From Larus michahellis (lineage: Eukaryota; Chordata; Aves; Charadriiformes; Laridae), in the NCBI RefSeq assembly GCF_964199755.1, contig NC_133897.1, forward strand, positions 162,080,678 through 162,144,677: 64,000 bases of DNA, read 5' to 3'. Each line of letters begins with the position of its first letter. Within the stretch, counting starts at the first letter, position 1. Both the position numbers and the translations under genes were made by a program. The notes below the pieces were generated by a model. That model did no database searches. It saw only the letters and a list, made by a program, of their open reading frames with translations, and was not told where the DNA came from. Positions 26,301-36,119 of this stretch are shown piece by piece.

Positions 26301-29300
26301 ACAAAAGTGCTGCGATATTTCTGAACATATGGTCAGGACTATTGTTTCCCAATCGAGTTCTAAATTAAAAATCTGAAATCAGGTCATTCTCACCTACTGA
26401 ATTCTCAGACGTACTTTGTAGAAATAGGTTATTTGTTTTTTTCCCAGTGACTTCTCTTTCTCTTCTCACAGACACATTTCCTTTTACCATCCCCAAAAGC
26501 AACACCTCTCTCACCTCTCTTAACTGTTCTTATATTGCTCTATTCTGCGTGTTCTGTCTTGTTTCCACAACACATTTAGGACTCACAAATCTGGGACAAC
26601 CTCTAGAATTTCTCTTTAAGTCTCAAAAGCCAGTCTTCTAATATACAACTGCCAGACTGTATTCCCAGAGCACTTTCCCCTGGGATTTATTAGTGCTCAG
26701 ATATTTTTTTAAAATGCAACTGGATTTGATACTTTTGTAGATTTTTTTTTCTTGTTACACTATAAAAATTCCAATACACTTTTGCAATTACAACCCGTCC
26801 TTCTGGATTTTTTTTTAACATGACAGGTAAAACTGATTTTTATCTTTAAGGTGAAATTTTGAAATTATCTAATCTCTTTAAAGACAGCTAACAAGATATC
26901 ACCTTATAACTGTAAAACAACATGAGGGGTTGTGATAAGTGTTGTGTTGTTTCTCCCCTTATCTCCATGGAATGCTACCTGACGCTGTGACCACTCAGCA
27001 TTTAAACAACACATGATATAAATATTGTTTTCCTCCTACAGTGACACAATTAATGGGAGGATGAATCTTGATAAACAAGTTTAATTGATACTTCCATCCA
27101 GACTACTTTATCTCAAATAGAGAAATAAATATATGGCTACACATTTAATAAAATTATTATAAAGTATATAATTATTACAAAGAACTCAGGATTTCTGTTC
27201 TAATGCAGTATCATATTGCAGAGGAGGCACTTTAGATTTCAGTTCATGCCTGATGTAAAAGAAAACCTAAAAATGAAATCAGACTGTTACTGAAATGGAA
27301 AATACCTAGTCTATTTACTGTCTAAAACAAGAAATGCTAAGCTTAAAGAGATAATACTTAGTTCGCTCATTGCAAAAATTTAGAGAAAGCTAAGTTTAAA
27401 TAAGGAAACATTTTACTTCAAAATATAAGACCAAAATACAATGATTAGAAGTTCCATTTGAACTGAACTTAAATTTATCATGTGATGGATTTAAAGAGCG
27501 ATTTTCTTGTGAGACAAAATTCATAACTATAGCATCTGGTACAACTCTGCCTTGCAAGCTTAGGTACTCTCTTTTTCTATTACTAATAATTATCAATATA
27601 TACGCAGCTGAAATATTTTTCAAAACAATTGTTTTGCATTTGTTGGCTACCTGCTTTGTGATATTACAAAATTAAGCAATGAGATACATACGTAACACAT
27701 CAACATTTCAGTGTGGAGCTGGTATTGATAGGCAGCTTGAAAGCAATGGACCTTAGAAAACAGAACTACTTTGTGTTAAAAGTGCAAATGACGTTATTTG
27801 GAGCTTGACATAAAAACACGCTAGCCTTTTCAGCAATTGCTAGGGAGCTGAGCAAATCTCTGATGGCAACTGTTTGATGATTCTATTTCTGTGCCTTAAT
27901 TCTCTGCATCACAAAAGATACCAAGAACATAGGATAGTGAGAACATTTTGCACTGCTTGATCCTTCCATTGTAGGACATACGCCTGGCAGAGTGGGAGCA
28001 CTTACAAAATCAATGTTTCACACACTGATTTGCCTGTATACTTTGAGCAGGAGCTAAGCCTTGCTGTCTTTCCTGGCGAGTTCATCCTCTTTCATCTGTT
28101 GCCTGTAGAAGGTGCAGAAGGAGCCTGCTCCCATTCCTAAAACAGAAGATGAACGAGTTAAGAGTGCTTTATGATATTTTTTTTCCCAACAGTTCCTTTG
28201 GGGGTCTCCTACAGCTGCTGCTTTGCTTCGCTTCCTAATCTCACGTCAGATACACAGGCTCTTGAAGGTCACGTAAAAGCATTATTATTTTTATGTGTAA
28301 TTTGGTCTCATCACAGTCTGCAAAGTTTTCATGAAGTATGTTCTGGCTCACTCTCGTAGAAGTAGCTGGTGTAGGTAAACACCTGGAATAAAAACTCCCA
28401 TCTTACGGCATTTTAAACACATTTTTTTATGAAAGAAAAATGGACATTTTACTGTTATTCCTCCTCCTCCTTAAGAGAAGTTTAAGAAATGCTTTTTATA
28501 AAACTGCTTCATGATTACTGTGTCTGACTTAACTCTGTTTAAAAGCAAATGCAATAAACTACCATCACCAAATGGCCTCTATTATATAATACCTTCAGTT
28601 TACCCTAGCTCTCTGAGGATCTGAGCAGTCTGAACAATGATATTTTCTGATATATTATCAGAAGAAAAGAAACTATCTGCAGTTTTCATGCAGAATACTG
28701 AAAGAAATGGGCCACGGGCAGATCAGAAAAGAAGTACTGCAGAAAATAGTGGTATATAGAAGATATTAATGCAGCAGATTTCTTTCAGGGTTGAAGTGGA
28801 TAATATTCTTTATCCTGAACAGCCACTCATTCCACTAGGTAACAAGGAAAAAGGCAAGGGTATTTTTGAAGCTCAGGTATCCAGTAAAATCACACAAGCA
28901 GACAGGAAAACACAGATTATTGTTCTGAACTGAGTTCTGTTTCTTTTTAAAGAAAACATCACCATACAAAGCTAAATGTTGTGAGACACATCAAGGTCTT
29001 ACTAAGACAACTGATAAGTTATGGCTGATAAGGCCTTGGTAGTTAGGAAAGACAGTCTGTGAAAGACAGGCTTTTAATAGGATTGAATATAAGAAAAAAA
29101 AAATTAGTAACAAACAATTTCACACTGGAAAAAGCTGTCCTAAGAACAAAAGAGAACATTCATTAGCACACAACACAATGTGTGAAAAAAGGTGCAAGGA
29201 GGAAGAAGACAGGTATAACAAAGACAAGGGTGTACGGGATTTGGCATCACCCACGTTCAGAGCAATAAAAGAGGTATGTGGGAGGACCAGATGCATCAAG

Positions 29301-30960
29301 GTTTGTAAGACATGTTGATTGTCCAGCACTAGAGAAAACAGTCACAAAGTGCACAAAGCAAAACACTTTTGTAAGCATGCTACACAGGAAAATAGGAAAG
29401 TAAAGAGCATACAATTTTGCAAAAGCTCCTAGCAAAAGAATAGTACAACATTCCTTTATAGCTACAGTTCAGGATCAAGAAAGTAGTAATAAAGAAGCAT
29501 TTATATTAAAATATGACATAAGAGAAAAAGAATATAAAAAAAAGACTTTTCACCGTGATAATATTGATAACCTTTGCATCATTAGAATTATATGAAGTGA
29601 GTATTAGCAAGCACATAAAGGAAAATGTCAAAATCTAGATTTTTAATAAGTGCACATACAAAGCCAATAGGGGGACAGAGAGCTGTAAAAGCACTGCACC
29701 ATATTTAAAACAGAATTAGAAAAGATTCTTTTAAGCTTACAAAATACTTCAGAGCAGAGAAAATAAAGTTTGTCATGACGCCTACAGGCACATCATATGA
29801 TCAAGGGATATGTGCATGCAGTTCCAGCACTGTGTGCACTGTTACCATTGCCATTAGCAATAATGCCTAAAGGAAAGAAAAAAGCCCGTTGCATCATGGC
29901 ATACATGAATATAGTGAAAAAGGTGGTGAACTCACTGCAATGTATTGCCTCAATTACTGCAGCAGAAACTGGAGAAACTGTTCTGATACAGTGCATTAGC
30001 TTTTAAGACATAAAAAGGACAATAAGGTGGAATGCTAAAATTTACCTGCTACAGGTGATGTAATTTTTTTGCTCTCCAGGTCTCATACATTCTATGTACT
30101 ATGTGTTCTACCCGTGACACCAGGAGTTCAGGCCACGCAGAGTATAGCAACCCACTTTGCAGGTCTCTGGAAGACAGCAGTTCAAGAAAATATTTTTATC
30201 ATGATTGTTGCACATGAGATTATTAAGGAAGGTACAATGATATACTAGAAGGACTTTCTGGAATTAACCATTATTGGTACTACACTGAAACAACATCAAC
30301 AACAACAATAAGATTATGGCAAAATCTGAATGTCAAAGGCAAAAGATGAGGAAATGCAATCTAAAATTCAATTACACTTGGTGAAAAACTGGTGTTAATC
30401 ATTTTGGTTAGATCTAGGAATCTAACGTATCTAACTTTCCAGAGTTAGGGCTCAAAGCAAGTAAAAATATTTTCTTCTTACAAGAGCTGAAGAACATAAT
30501 GAAGATGATGACTAAGACTGGCAGAAATCTAGAGCAACTGGGGAGGGAAGGACAAAAATGGTATTAGGATCACAGTCTGAATGATTTCACAGATGATGTT
30601 TTCCATAACATGAAAGATTTAGTCATTTACTTGTTCTACTGTAGTATCTTAGCTCATTCAAGGAAACACACTGTAGGCCAATACATAACAAGGAGAAGTT
30701 AAGTGTAGCCCCTCATTAATGTAAAATTGTGGTCATCAGAAGAGTAGTTACTTGTGGATATTACACCTTTTTTTTCATCACAGATATGGGTACACCAGAA
30801 GAGTAGAAACTAAACATAATCAGTTCAGATTCAACAAAAATCTTGATAAACCTTTGGCTCTTTCAGTGCTGACCCTGTAATGCAATATAAAAAATACGAA
30901 TGTACAACTTGAATGAGGCATATAATCCTTAAAAAAATCTTTTTTGCTTATGTTTTGTAC
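23301..30960. other. Intergenic DNA, no gene recognised
   Basis: Very AT-rich. The degenerate CR1-like tail at 24.7 kb is the only repeat recognised. The interval 28.9-30.1 kb is A-rich with a short frame at 29797-30006 (+) of no known family. Confidence 0.6.
24690..24795 (+). mobile_element. Degenerate CR1-like tail, sense on + strand
   Basis: TTGGATTAGATGACCTTGTG then GGGTCTGTTCCACTCTG resembles the CR1 'ttggactagatgacctt...ggtcccttccaactct' segment. The terminal ATTCTGTG units are not preserved. It could instead be another LINE of the same clade. Confidence 0.45.
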
Positions 30961-31755
30961 AACACAGAATCTTTGAGGTTGGAAGGGACCTGTGGAGGTC
31001 ATCTGGTCCAAAGCCCCTGCTCAAGCAGGGCCACCTAGAGACAGTTGCCCAGGACTACGTCCAGATGGCTTTTGAACATCTCCAAGAAGGGAGACTCCAC
31101 AGCCTCCCTGGGCAACCTGTACCAGTGTTCAGTCAGCCTCACAGTAAAAAAGTGTTTCCTGATTTTTTGAGGGAACCTCCTGCATTTCATTTTGTGCCCA
31201 TTGCCTCTGGTCCTGTCACTGGGCATCACCGAAAAGAGCCTGGCTCCATCTTCTTTGCACCCTCCCTTCAGGTATTTATATACATTAATAAGTTCCCCCT
31301 GAGCCTTCTCCTCTTCTGCCTGAACAGTCCCAGCTTTCTCAGCCTTTCCTTATAGGAGAGATGCACTGGATCCTTCATCATCTTTGTGGCCCTTTGTTTT
31401 ACTCTATCCAGGAGATAGAGTTGTCTTGTACTGGGAAGCCCACAGCTGGATACAGCTCTCCAGGTGTGACCTCACCAGTATGAAGCAGAGGATAAGGATC
31501 CCCTCCCTCAACCTGTGAGCAACAGGCCTCCCAGTGCAGCTCAGGATATCATTAGCCCTCTTTGCAGCAAGGGCACATTGTTGGCTCATGTTCAACTTGG
31601 TGTCCACCAAGACCACCAGGTCTTTTTCTGACAAGCTGCTTTTCAGCTGGGCGGCCCCCAGCATGTACTGCTGCCTGGGGTTATTCCTGCCCAGGTGCAG
31701 GACTTTCCACTTCCCCTTATTGAACTTCAGGAGGTTCCTGTCAGACCATTTCTGA
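30961..31755 (-). mobile_element. CR1 LINE fragment, 3' end, antisense orientation
   Basis: About 795 bp of CR1 in minus orientation. The element's 3' tail is at 30961 (GGTTGGAAGGGACC on the + strand) and its 5' truncation lies near 31755. On the minus strand it reads through the end of the ORF2 reverse transcriptase region (SEKDLVVLVDTKLNMSQQCA, then LVRSHLESCIQLWASQ) and the 3' untranslated region. Frame breaks and mismatches show it is old and inactive. It keeps more of the ORF2 end than the copy at 22.7 kb. Confidence 0.93.
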
Positions 31756-34700
31756 TATTTAATACCATAAAACAAAGTATAAAACAAATGGAAGACTTGG
31801 ATGAACAGGTGCATGTTTGCAGGAAGAAAATATCTTCTGTTAGGAAAAAAAAAAAGACTTTCCAGCATATAAATTCTTTGCCACTATATTTGTAGTCACT
31901 ATGTGAAAACAATATAACAAATCTTTTAAAAGAAACAACCTTAACATAGCTGATAAAGAAATAAGCTTTACTAAGGACAGAAATTGCCTAACCTTTGAAC
32001 TATGGGGCAAAAGGTATAAAAGAGAAAGCCATGAATCTTTAGGAGAAAGCATCCAGAGCTTTTGAAAATGGTTCATGATGGGATGTCTTGATATGACAGT
32101 ATACTCTGTCTATTTTTTCATGCTTTAACACACATGCTAGTATAAAAAGAAATAAATGGCCACATGAATATTGGAGAAAGGTAATTTCCATGTGCCTAAT
32201 ACAAATTGGCAAGTGATATATCGGAATACTAAGGAAGCCAGCACCTACTTAGCAACATGCTAATCAGAACTGTGGTGAGTCACACCAAGGACATATTCAC
32301 TAGATGTGGTATTTGTGACAAACTATTTCCCAAAATAGACCCTGCTTCTATAGGTTTTCAGCTGTGTGCATTCTAATGAGCTGAAGTCTCAAATAATTAA
32401 TGGTTCCGTAACAGTCTGTTGCGATCTGAGCTTTAAATCAGGAACCCAGAGGTACATCAGAGGTGAGAACTACATTAGAGCCATGTAAAGTCTACCATGG
32501 TCAGTGGCAGCTTGATATGATCATTGAATAAATGGAGTAACACTAGTCATACGAAATAAAAATACAAGTGAACAGTAATTTAGGTAAAATTACAAATATT
32601 TAGGTATACTTAAAATATTAGGGACAAAGACTTGAATGGTGAAAACACTGCTTGTTATGCCAACCCAGCAAACAAGGAAAATGTAACTGCAGCAATTTCT
32701 ACAGAACCTACACACCAAAGAGAGGATGCAGCTGTTTCAGCCTCTTCACACACAGTCCTCAGATGTCCTGTTGGCTCCATCAAAAGGTTCAAGAAGAAAG
32801 AAAGTGAATCTCATCTCTGAGAGTGAAGGTACTAACATGTCCTAATTCTTACATTACATATGAATACTAATTTTGGCATCTACAGGCACACTGTCAGGTC
32901 AGACAACTGGTGCTTTAAGGGAAGTAATGGACATTACTCTGAGACCGGTTCTTGATTGATGTACGCCAACCAAATTAACTTCCTGAGGCTACCACATGCA
33001 TATAGACAGCACAGCGGACCTGTAAAAAATTCTGTTTAGTTTACCATTGGGAAGTAAGGATAAAAACATTTAAATCATTGATTTTAAAAGTTTGGACTCC
33101 TGACTTTTAAGCATTTGTGAGTACTAAAGCTAATACTTACTGGGCAGTTCCTTGATGAAGCTGCTTTTCCAGCTTTGTATAGATTTCAGTAGCAAGAAAG
33201 CAACCAGTCCTTAAGAAGTTGGTGTTTCCTGGCTTTCCTGGAGAGCAAGAGCTATGCTCAGCAGGGTGTTCCCAGCTAACCACATCCTAGGCTGCTTTCT
33301 ATGGCCTGAGGCTCGTAATTTCCCATCCTTTCTGTCCTCCTCTTGTTTTATTACATTCCAGTGAATTTCACTGGAGAAAACAATATACTGCACTTGTTAT
33401 GTGCAGGTTTGAGTTTGAACAATAGGGTAAAGTGTGGATTATTTTACAGTTCCAATATTATTATAGACCTGGTGAGAAACAAGTCTTTAGACATCCAGTA
33501 AGTCTTTCTCTATTGTAAGCCAGAGGGAATTGGTATAATTCAGGAAGAAATACAGTGGTTTCTTGAAACACCAAATGTTTATTTAATCAGTTACCAGGGA
33601 GAACATGATTCTTTCCAAGAAAGGGACATTGTGTTTTACACCATTTGTAATAATATAGCTATCTCTGTCTGAGGTCCTCTATGCTGTAGAGGAACTTTAA
33701 ATACATTTTTGGCTTTACTGGCAAAGATAGGGATTATTTTGCTCCAGGTCATTCAGTAAAGATTACACTCCTACATATTGTTCTGTGTCAAAGTCATATG
33801 TGTCTGCCTGTTTTGCAACAGATGGCTGCATTTCAGTAGTTTTATATAGAAGATGTATATGGAAGGTTGAAATAAAACATTCATTGTAATCCAACTTCTT
33901 CCAGTTCCTGGTATGTTTTTGTTGTATCCATCAAGCTTGATGTCATGCTGGAGAATTTTTAAAATATAACTTTGTAAATTTGTTTCTGTTAGTCCCGGGT
34001 CAAGATTTATTTGCAACAGTGGTAGAGAGAATGTAAATCAAGTATACTTCATATTGTAACATATCAGATGTTGGTTTATGAGATATTCCAGTCTGTAAAA
34101 CACAAAAAGAAATAAGATACCTTAATATATGGCCTTTCTGTTTTAAGGGTAAAAGAGCACTTGTAATTCTGAGAAGGGAGCCTTAACCTCTGCTTCCGAG
34201 CTTTGAGTGATTTCTCATGCTAGCCTTTGTTTCAGAGCTTTTTTTCTCCCCATCTTGCAAGGACATGATTAAGATACTTTTGTATTTGGTGAAAAAAAAA
34301 AAGTTTGCAATGTAAGTGTGTGATTATTTGATTCACAGAGATAAGAATATTTTCAGTGGTCTTTTAACTGTAGCTTGTCACTTAAAAGTTTCTTATTGAC
34401 TTTTCTAGTAAACGTTGGTTTAAAACCAACAGAGAATAAAATGTTACTTCAGCATTATGATTTCATCTTCAGTGATTTACTAATTTTCCTCTTTTCTTAG
34501 CAATTTTGCCCTTGTGCTCTGTTTCAGAGAACAGTTGGTCTCGCTTCCTTTGGGCTTATTGTCACCAAAGATTCATTGATGAAACACCTACGGTCTAATG
34601 AGGAAGCTATGTAAAGCCTCAAAGCTGAAGATCAAAGAGAATAATGATCTAACATACCAAGTGTATCCACTGAAAAAAAAGGAAAATAGGCTTCAGCAAG

Positions 34701-34949
34701 GGCTCTTAAACTTCACTTCTCTTTCATGGAAAATAGACTGCTACTGAACCACAAGCCCACTTACAATGGCCCATTGGTGTAATTCAGCAGAAATAACATT
34801 TTTCTGGCTAGTATTTACGAAGTGCTTTGCATTACTAGAGGTGTAAGTAAAAAATGCTGGATAAATTAAGAGCACCGCTGTTTGGAGGAGAAAAAGAAGT
34901 TAAACCCGAGATTTTGCTCCTCTTTTAAAAACCAGTCTTGCCTTTTTTT
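31756..34949. other. Intergenic DNA just upstream of the KHDRBS3 CpG island
   Basis: AT-rich. A stop-free frame at about 32614-32820 (+) reads as a polar, Ser/Thr/Lys-containing peptide ending KKKESESHL, but its only candidate start is a TTG and it has no recognised domain. No enhancer motif cluster could be defined by eye. Confidence 0.55.
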
Positions 34950-35371
34950 AGTTCCCCCTCCCCTTGAGATTTGAAAGGGAGGGTCAGGACTCTCTCCGGG
35001 CTACCCCGAGCCCCTCTCTCACCCTCTGCGGGCTCGGCGATCGGGTCCTGAGGAGAGGACTGGGCTGGGGGCAGGCGGGACCCCCTTCGCCTCGCTGCAG
35101 CTCTCCACTCAGGGCGCTCCCGCAGGCCGAAGGCCCCCCCAGATCCACCGGTGCCGATGGGGCGATCGTGTGTCGAGGGGCCTGTGAGCTCTCGGAGGGA
35201 CACAGCGCCAGCTCTCCTGTGCGGGGAGGGTCGGCTGAGGGTTTTAATGGGAGATCCCCCGCATTCCAACCACCCGCCGCCCGCTACGCTCGCCCTCAGG
35301 AGCCGCTCTGCGCGTGTTACCTCAGCGCCCCTCCCGCCCGCCGGCGGGGCGGGGAACGACAAGAGCGGCCA

Positions 35372-35421
35372 CCAATCCGAAGCTGCGGCCAATGTCTGAC
35401 TGACAGGCCATATCACCCAAT
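35372..35421 (+). promoter_or_regulatory. Cluster of three CCAAT boxes (probable NF-Y sites)
   Basis: CCAAT occurs on the + strand at 35372-35376, 35389-35393 and 35417-35421, all in the same direction. The first two start 17 bp apart and the last two 28 bp apart; the second spacing is close to that typical of multi-CCAAT NF-Y promoters. The cluster lies about 180-230 bp upstream of the inferred start, somewhat further than the most common CCAAT position. Confidence 0.7.
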
Positions 35422-35440
35422 GGGAGCGGCCACATGAGTA

Positions 35441-35552
35441 GGCGGGGCGATAGTGCACGGGGCTCGACTATCACCTCCCGTTGGGCGGGGCAGCGCCCCG
35501 GGGCGGGGCTGGGCGGACAGGGGCGGGGTTTATGGGCGGTTAGGGGGCGTGG
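35441..35552 (+). promoter_or_regulatory. Row of GC boxes (Sp/KLF-type sites)
   Basis: GC-box cores lie at 35441-35448, 35483-35490, 35500-35508, 35511-35516, 35520-35528 and 35534-35539. A KLF-like GGGGCGTGG follows at 35544-35552. They fill the space between the CCAAT cluster and the TATA-like element, in the order CCAAT, GC boxes, TATA-like, start. Confidence 0.75.
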
Positions 35553-35564
35553 CCTCGGCAGGGA

Positions 35565-35603
35565 TATTTAAACCTGGCGCGGAGGGGGCTTGCTGGTTCA
35601 GTC
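35565..35603 (+). promoter_or_regulatory. KHDRBS3: TATA-like element and candidate initiator (inferred TSS near 35600)
   Basis: TATTTAA at 35565-35571 is the only AT-rich motif in this part of the island. TCAGTC at 35598-35603 is a partial initiator match with its A at 35600, 35 bp from the first T of the TATA-like element, close to the normal spacing. The TSS is inferred from these motifs only; CpG-island promoters often start over a broad region. Confidence 0.5.
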
Positions 35604-35804
35604 GGCGCAGCGCCGCTGGAGGAGCGGTGTGGGTGCTCCGTGCCAGCTGCCTGACGGGCTATCTGGTGGTCTACGCGCCTGTGTGCGGGGGTCCTGCCTG
35701 GGTCAGCGGCTCCCGGGGCGCGTCTCTTCCTCCTTCTCCCCCCCCCCCCGCTTCCTCGTGCGCCTCCGCAGAGGGATTTCTCAGCGTCCCTTGTCCGGTG
35801 TTGG

Positions 35805-35820
35805 GGGGGGACGTCCCCCC
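35805..35820 (+). repeat. Perfect 16-bp palindrome G6-ACGT-C6 in the 5' leader
   Basis: GGGGGGACGTCCCCCC is self-complementary. In RNA it would form a six-pair GC stem with a 4-nt ACGU loop, about 210 nt before the KHDRBS3 start codon. The G run continues two bases to the left (35803-35810). A run of 12 C at 35738-35749 offers an alternative partner. Confidence 0.8.
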
Positions 35821-35877
35821 GGCCCGCACCTCTTCCCTCCCCGCTCCCGGCCGAAGGCTTGCGGCGCTTCCCTCTGG

Positions 35878-36119
35878 ATGCGTCCCCGCAGCCCCGGGCG
35901 GGAGGCGGCCAGCGGGAAGCGCTGCCACCGAGGATTTACCGCCGCTTGGGACTCGGACCCACGCCGCCGCCGCCCCCTTCCCCGCGGGGGCACCCGGCGC
36001 TCCGGCTCCGCCGCCGCTCCAGGCCGCCGCCATGGACGAGAAGTACCTGCCCGAGCTGATGGCGGAGAAGGACTCGCTGGACCCGTCTTTCACTCACGCC
36101 CTGAGGCTGGTCAACCAAG
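35878..36119 (+). CDS. Upstream ORF overlapping the KHDRBS3 start (first part; ends in exon 2)
   Basis: The only ATG between the inferred TSS and the KHDRBS3 start is at 35878-35880. It is out of frame with the main ORF and continues past the main ATG. In spliced mRNA it reads across the exon 1/2 junction and stops at TGA 59102-59104, giving 82 codons. Its context is weak (T at -3, C at +4), so many ribosomes should scan past it. The predicted peptide is rich in Arg, Pro and Gly, as GC-rich out-of-frame DNA usually is, and has no recognisable domain. Any role would be in tuning translation rather than through the peptide. It depends on a TSS upstream of 35878. Confidence 0.45.
36032..36119 (+). 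CDS. KHDRBS3: KHDRBS3 coding exon 1 (QUA1 domain, residues 1-29)
   Basis: The exon holds 29 codons plus the first base of codon 30, starting [17 protein letters not shown]. It encodes most of the QUA1 homodimerisation motif that STAR proteins use to pair before binding RNA. The start ATG sits in a near-perfect Kozak context, GCCGCCGCCATGG, and the residues after it match the conserved N-terminus of KHDRBS3 at once, so this start is well supported. Mammalian KHDRBS3 has Glu at residue 2; here it is Asp. The exon ends in CAA-G followed by the donor gtgagg at 36120, giving a phase-1 intron. The surrounding DNA is GC-rich CpG island, unlike exon 2, which lies in AT-rich DNA. If intron 1 is retained, the frame stops at 36191-36193 after 53 codons. 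Confidence 0.96.

Noticed and set aside
29797..30006. 69-codon + strand frame in an A-rich interval, considered as a retroviral remnant.
   Set aside because: No retroviral motif, LTR pair, primer-binding site or polypurine tract could be recognised.
31404..31868. 154-codon minus-strand frame as a host gene.
   Set aside because: It is degraded CR1 ORF2 sequence extended by chance into flanking DNA.
34925..35458. 177-codon minus-strand frame at the promoter, suggesting a divergent gene.
   Set aside because: It lies within the CpG island, where stops are rare in all frames; its translation is low-complexity Arg/Gly/Pro/Ser with no domain.
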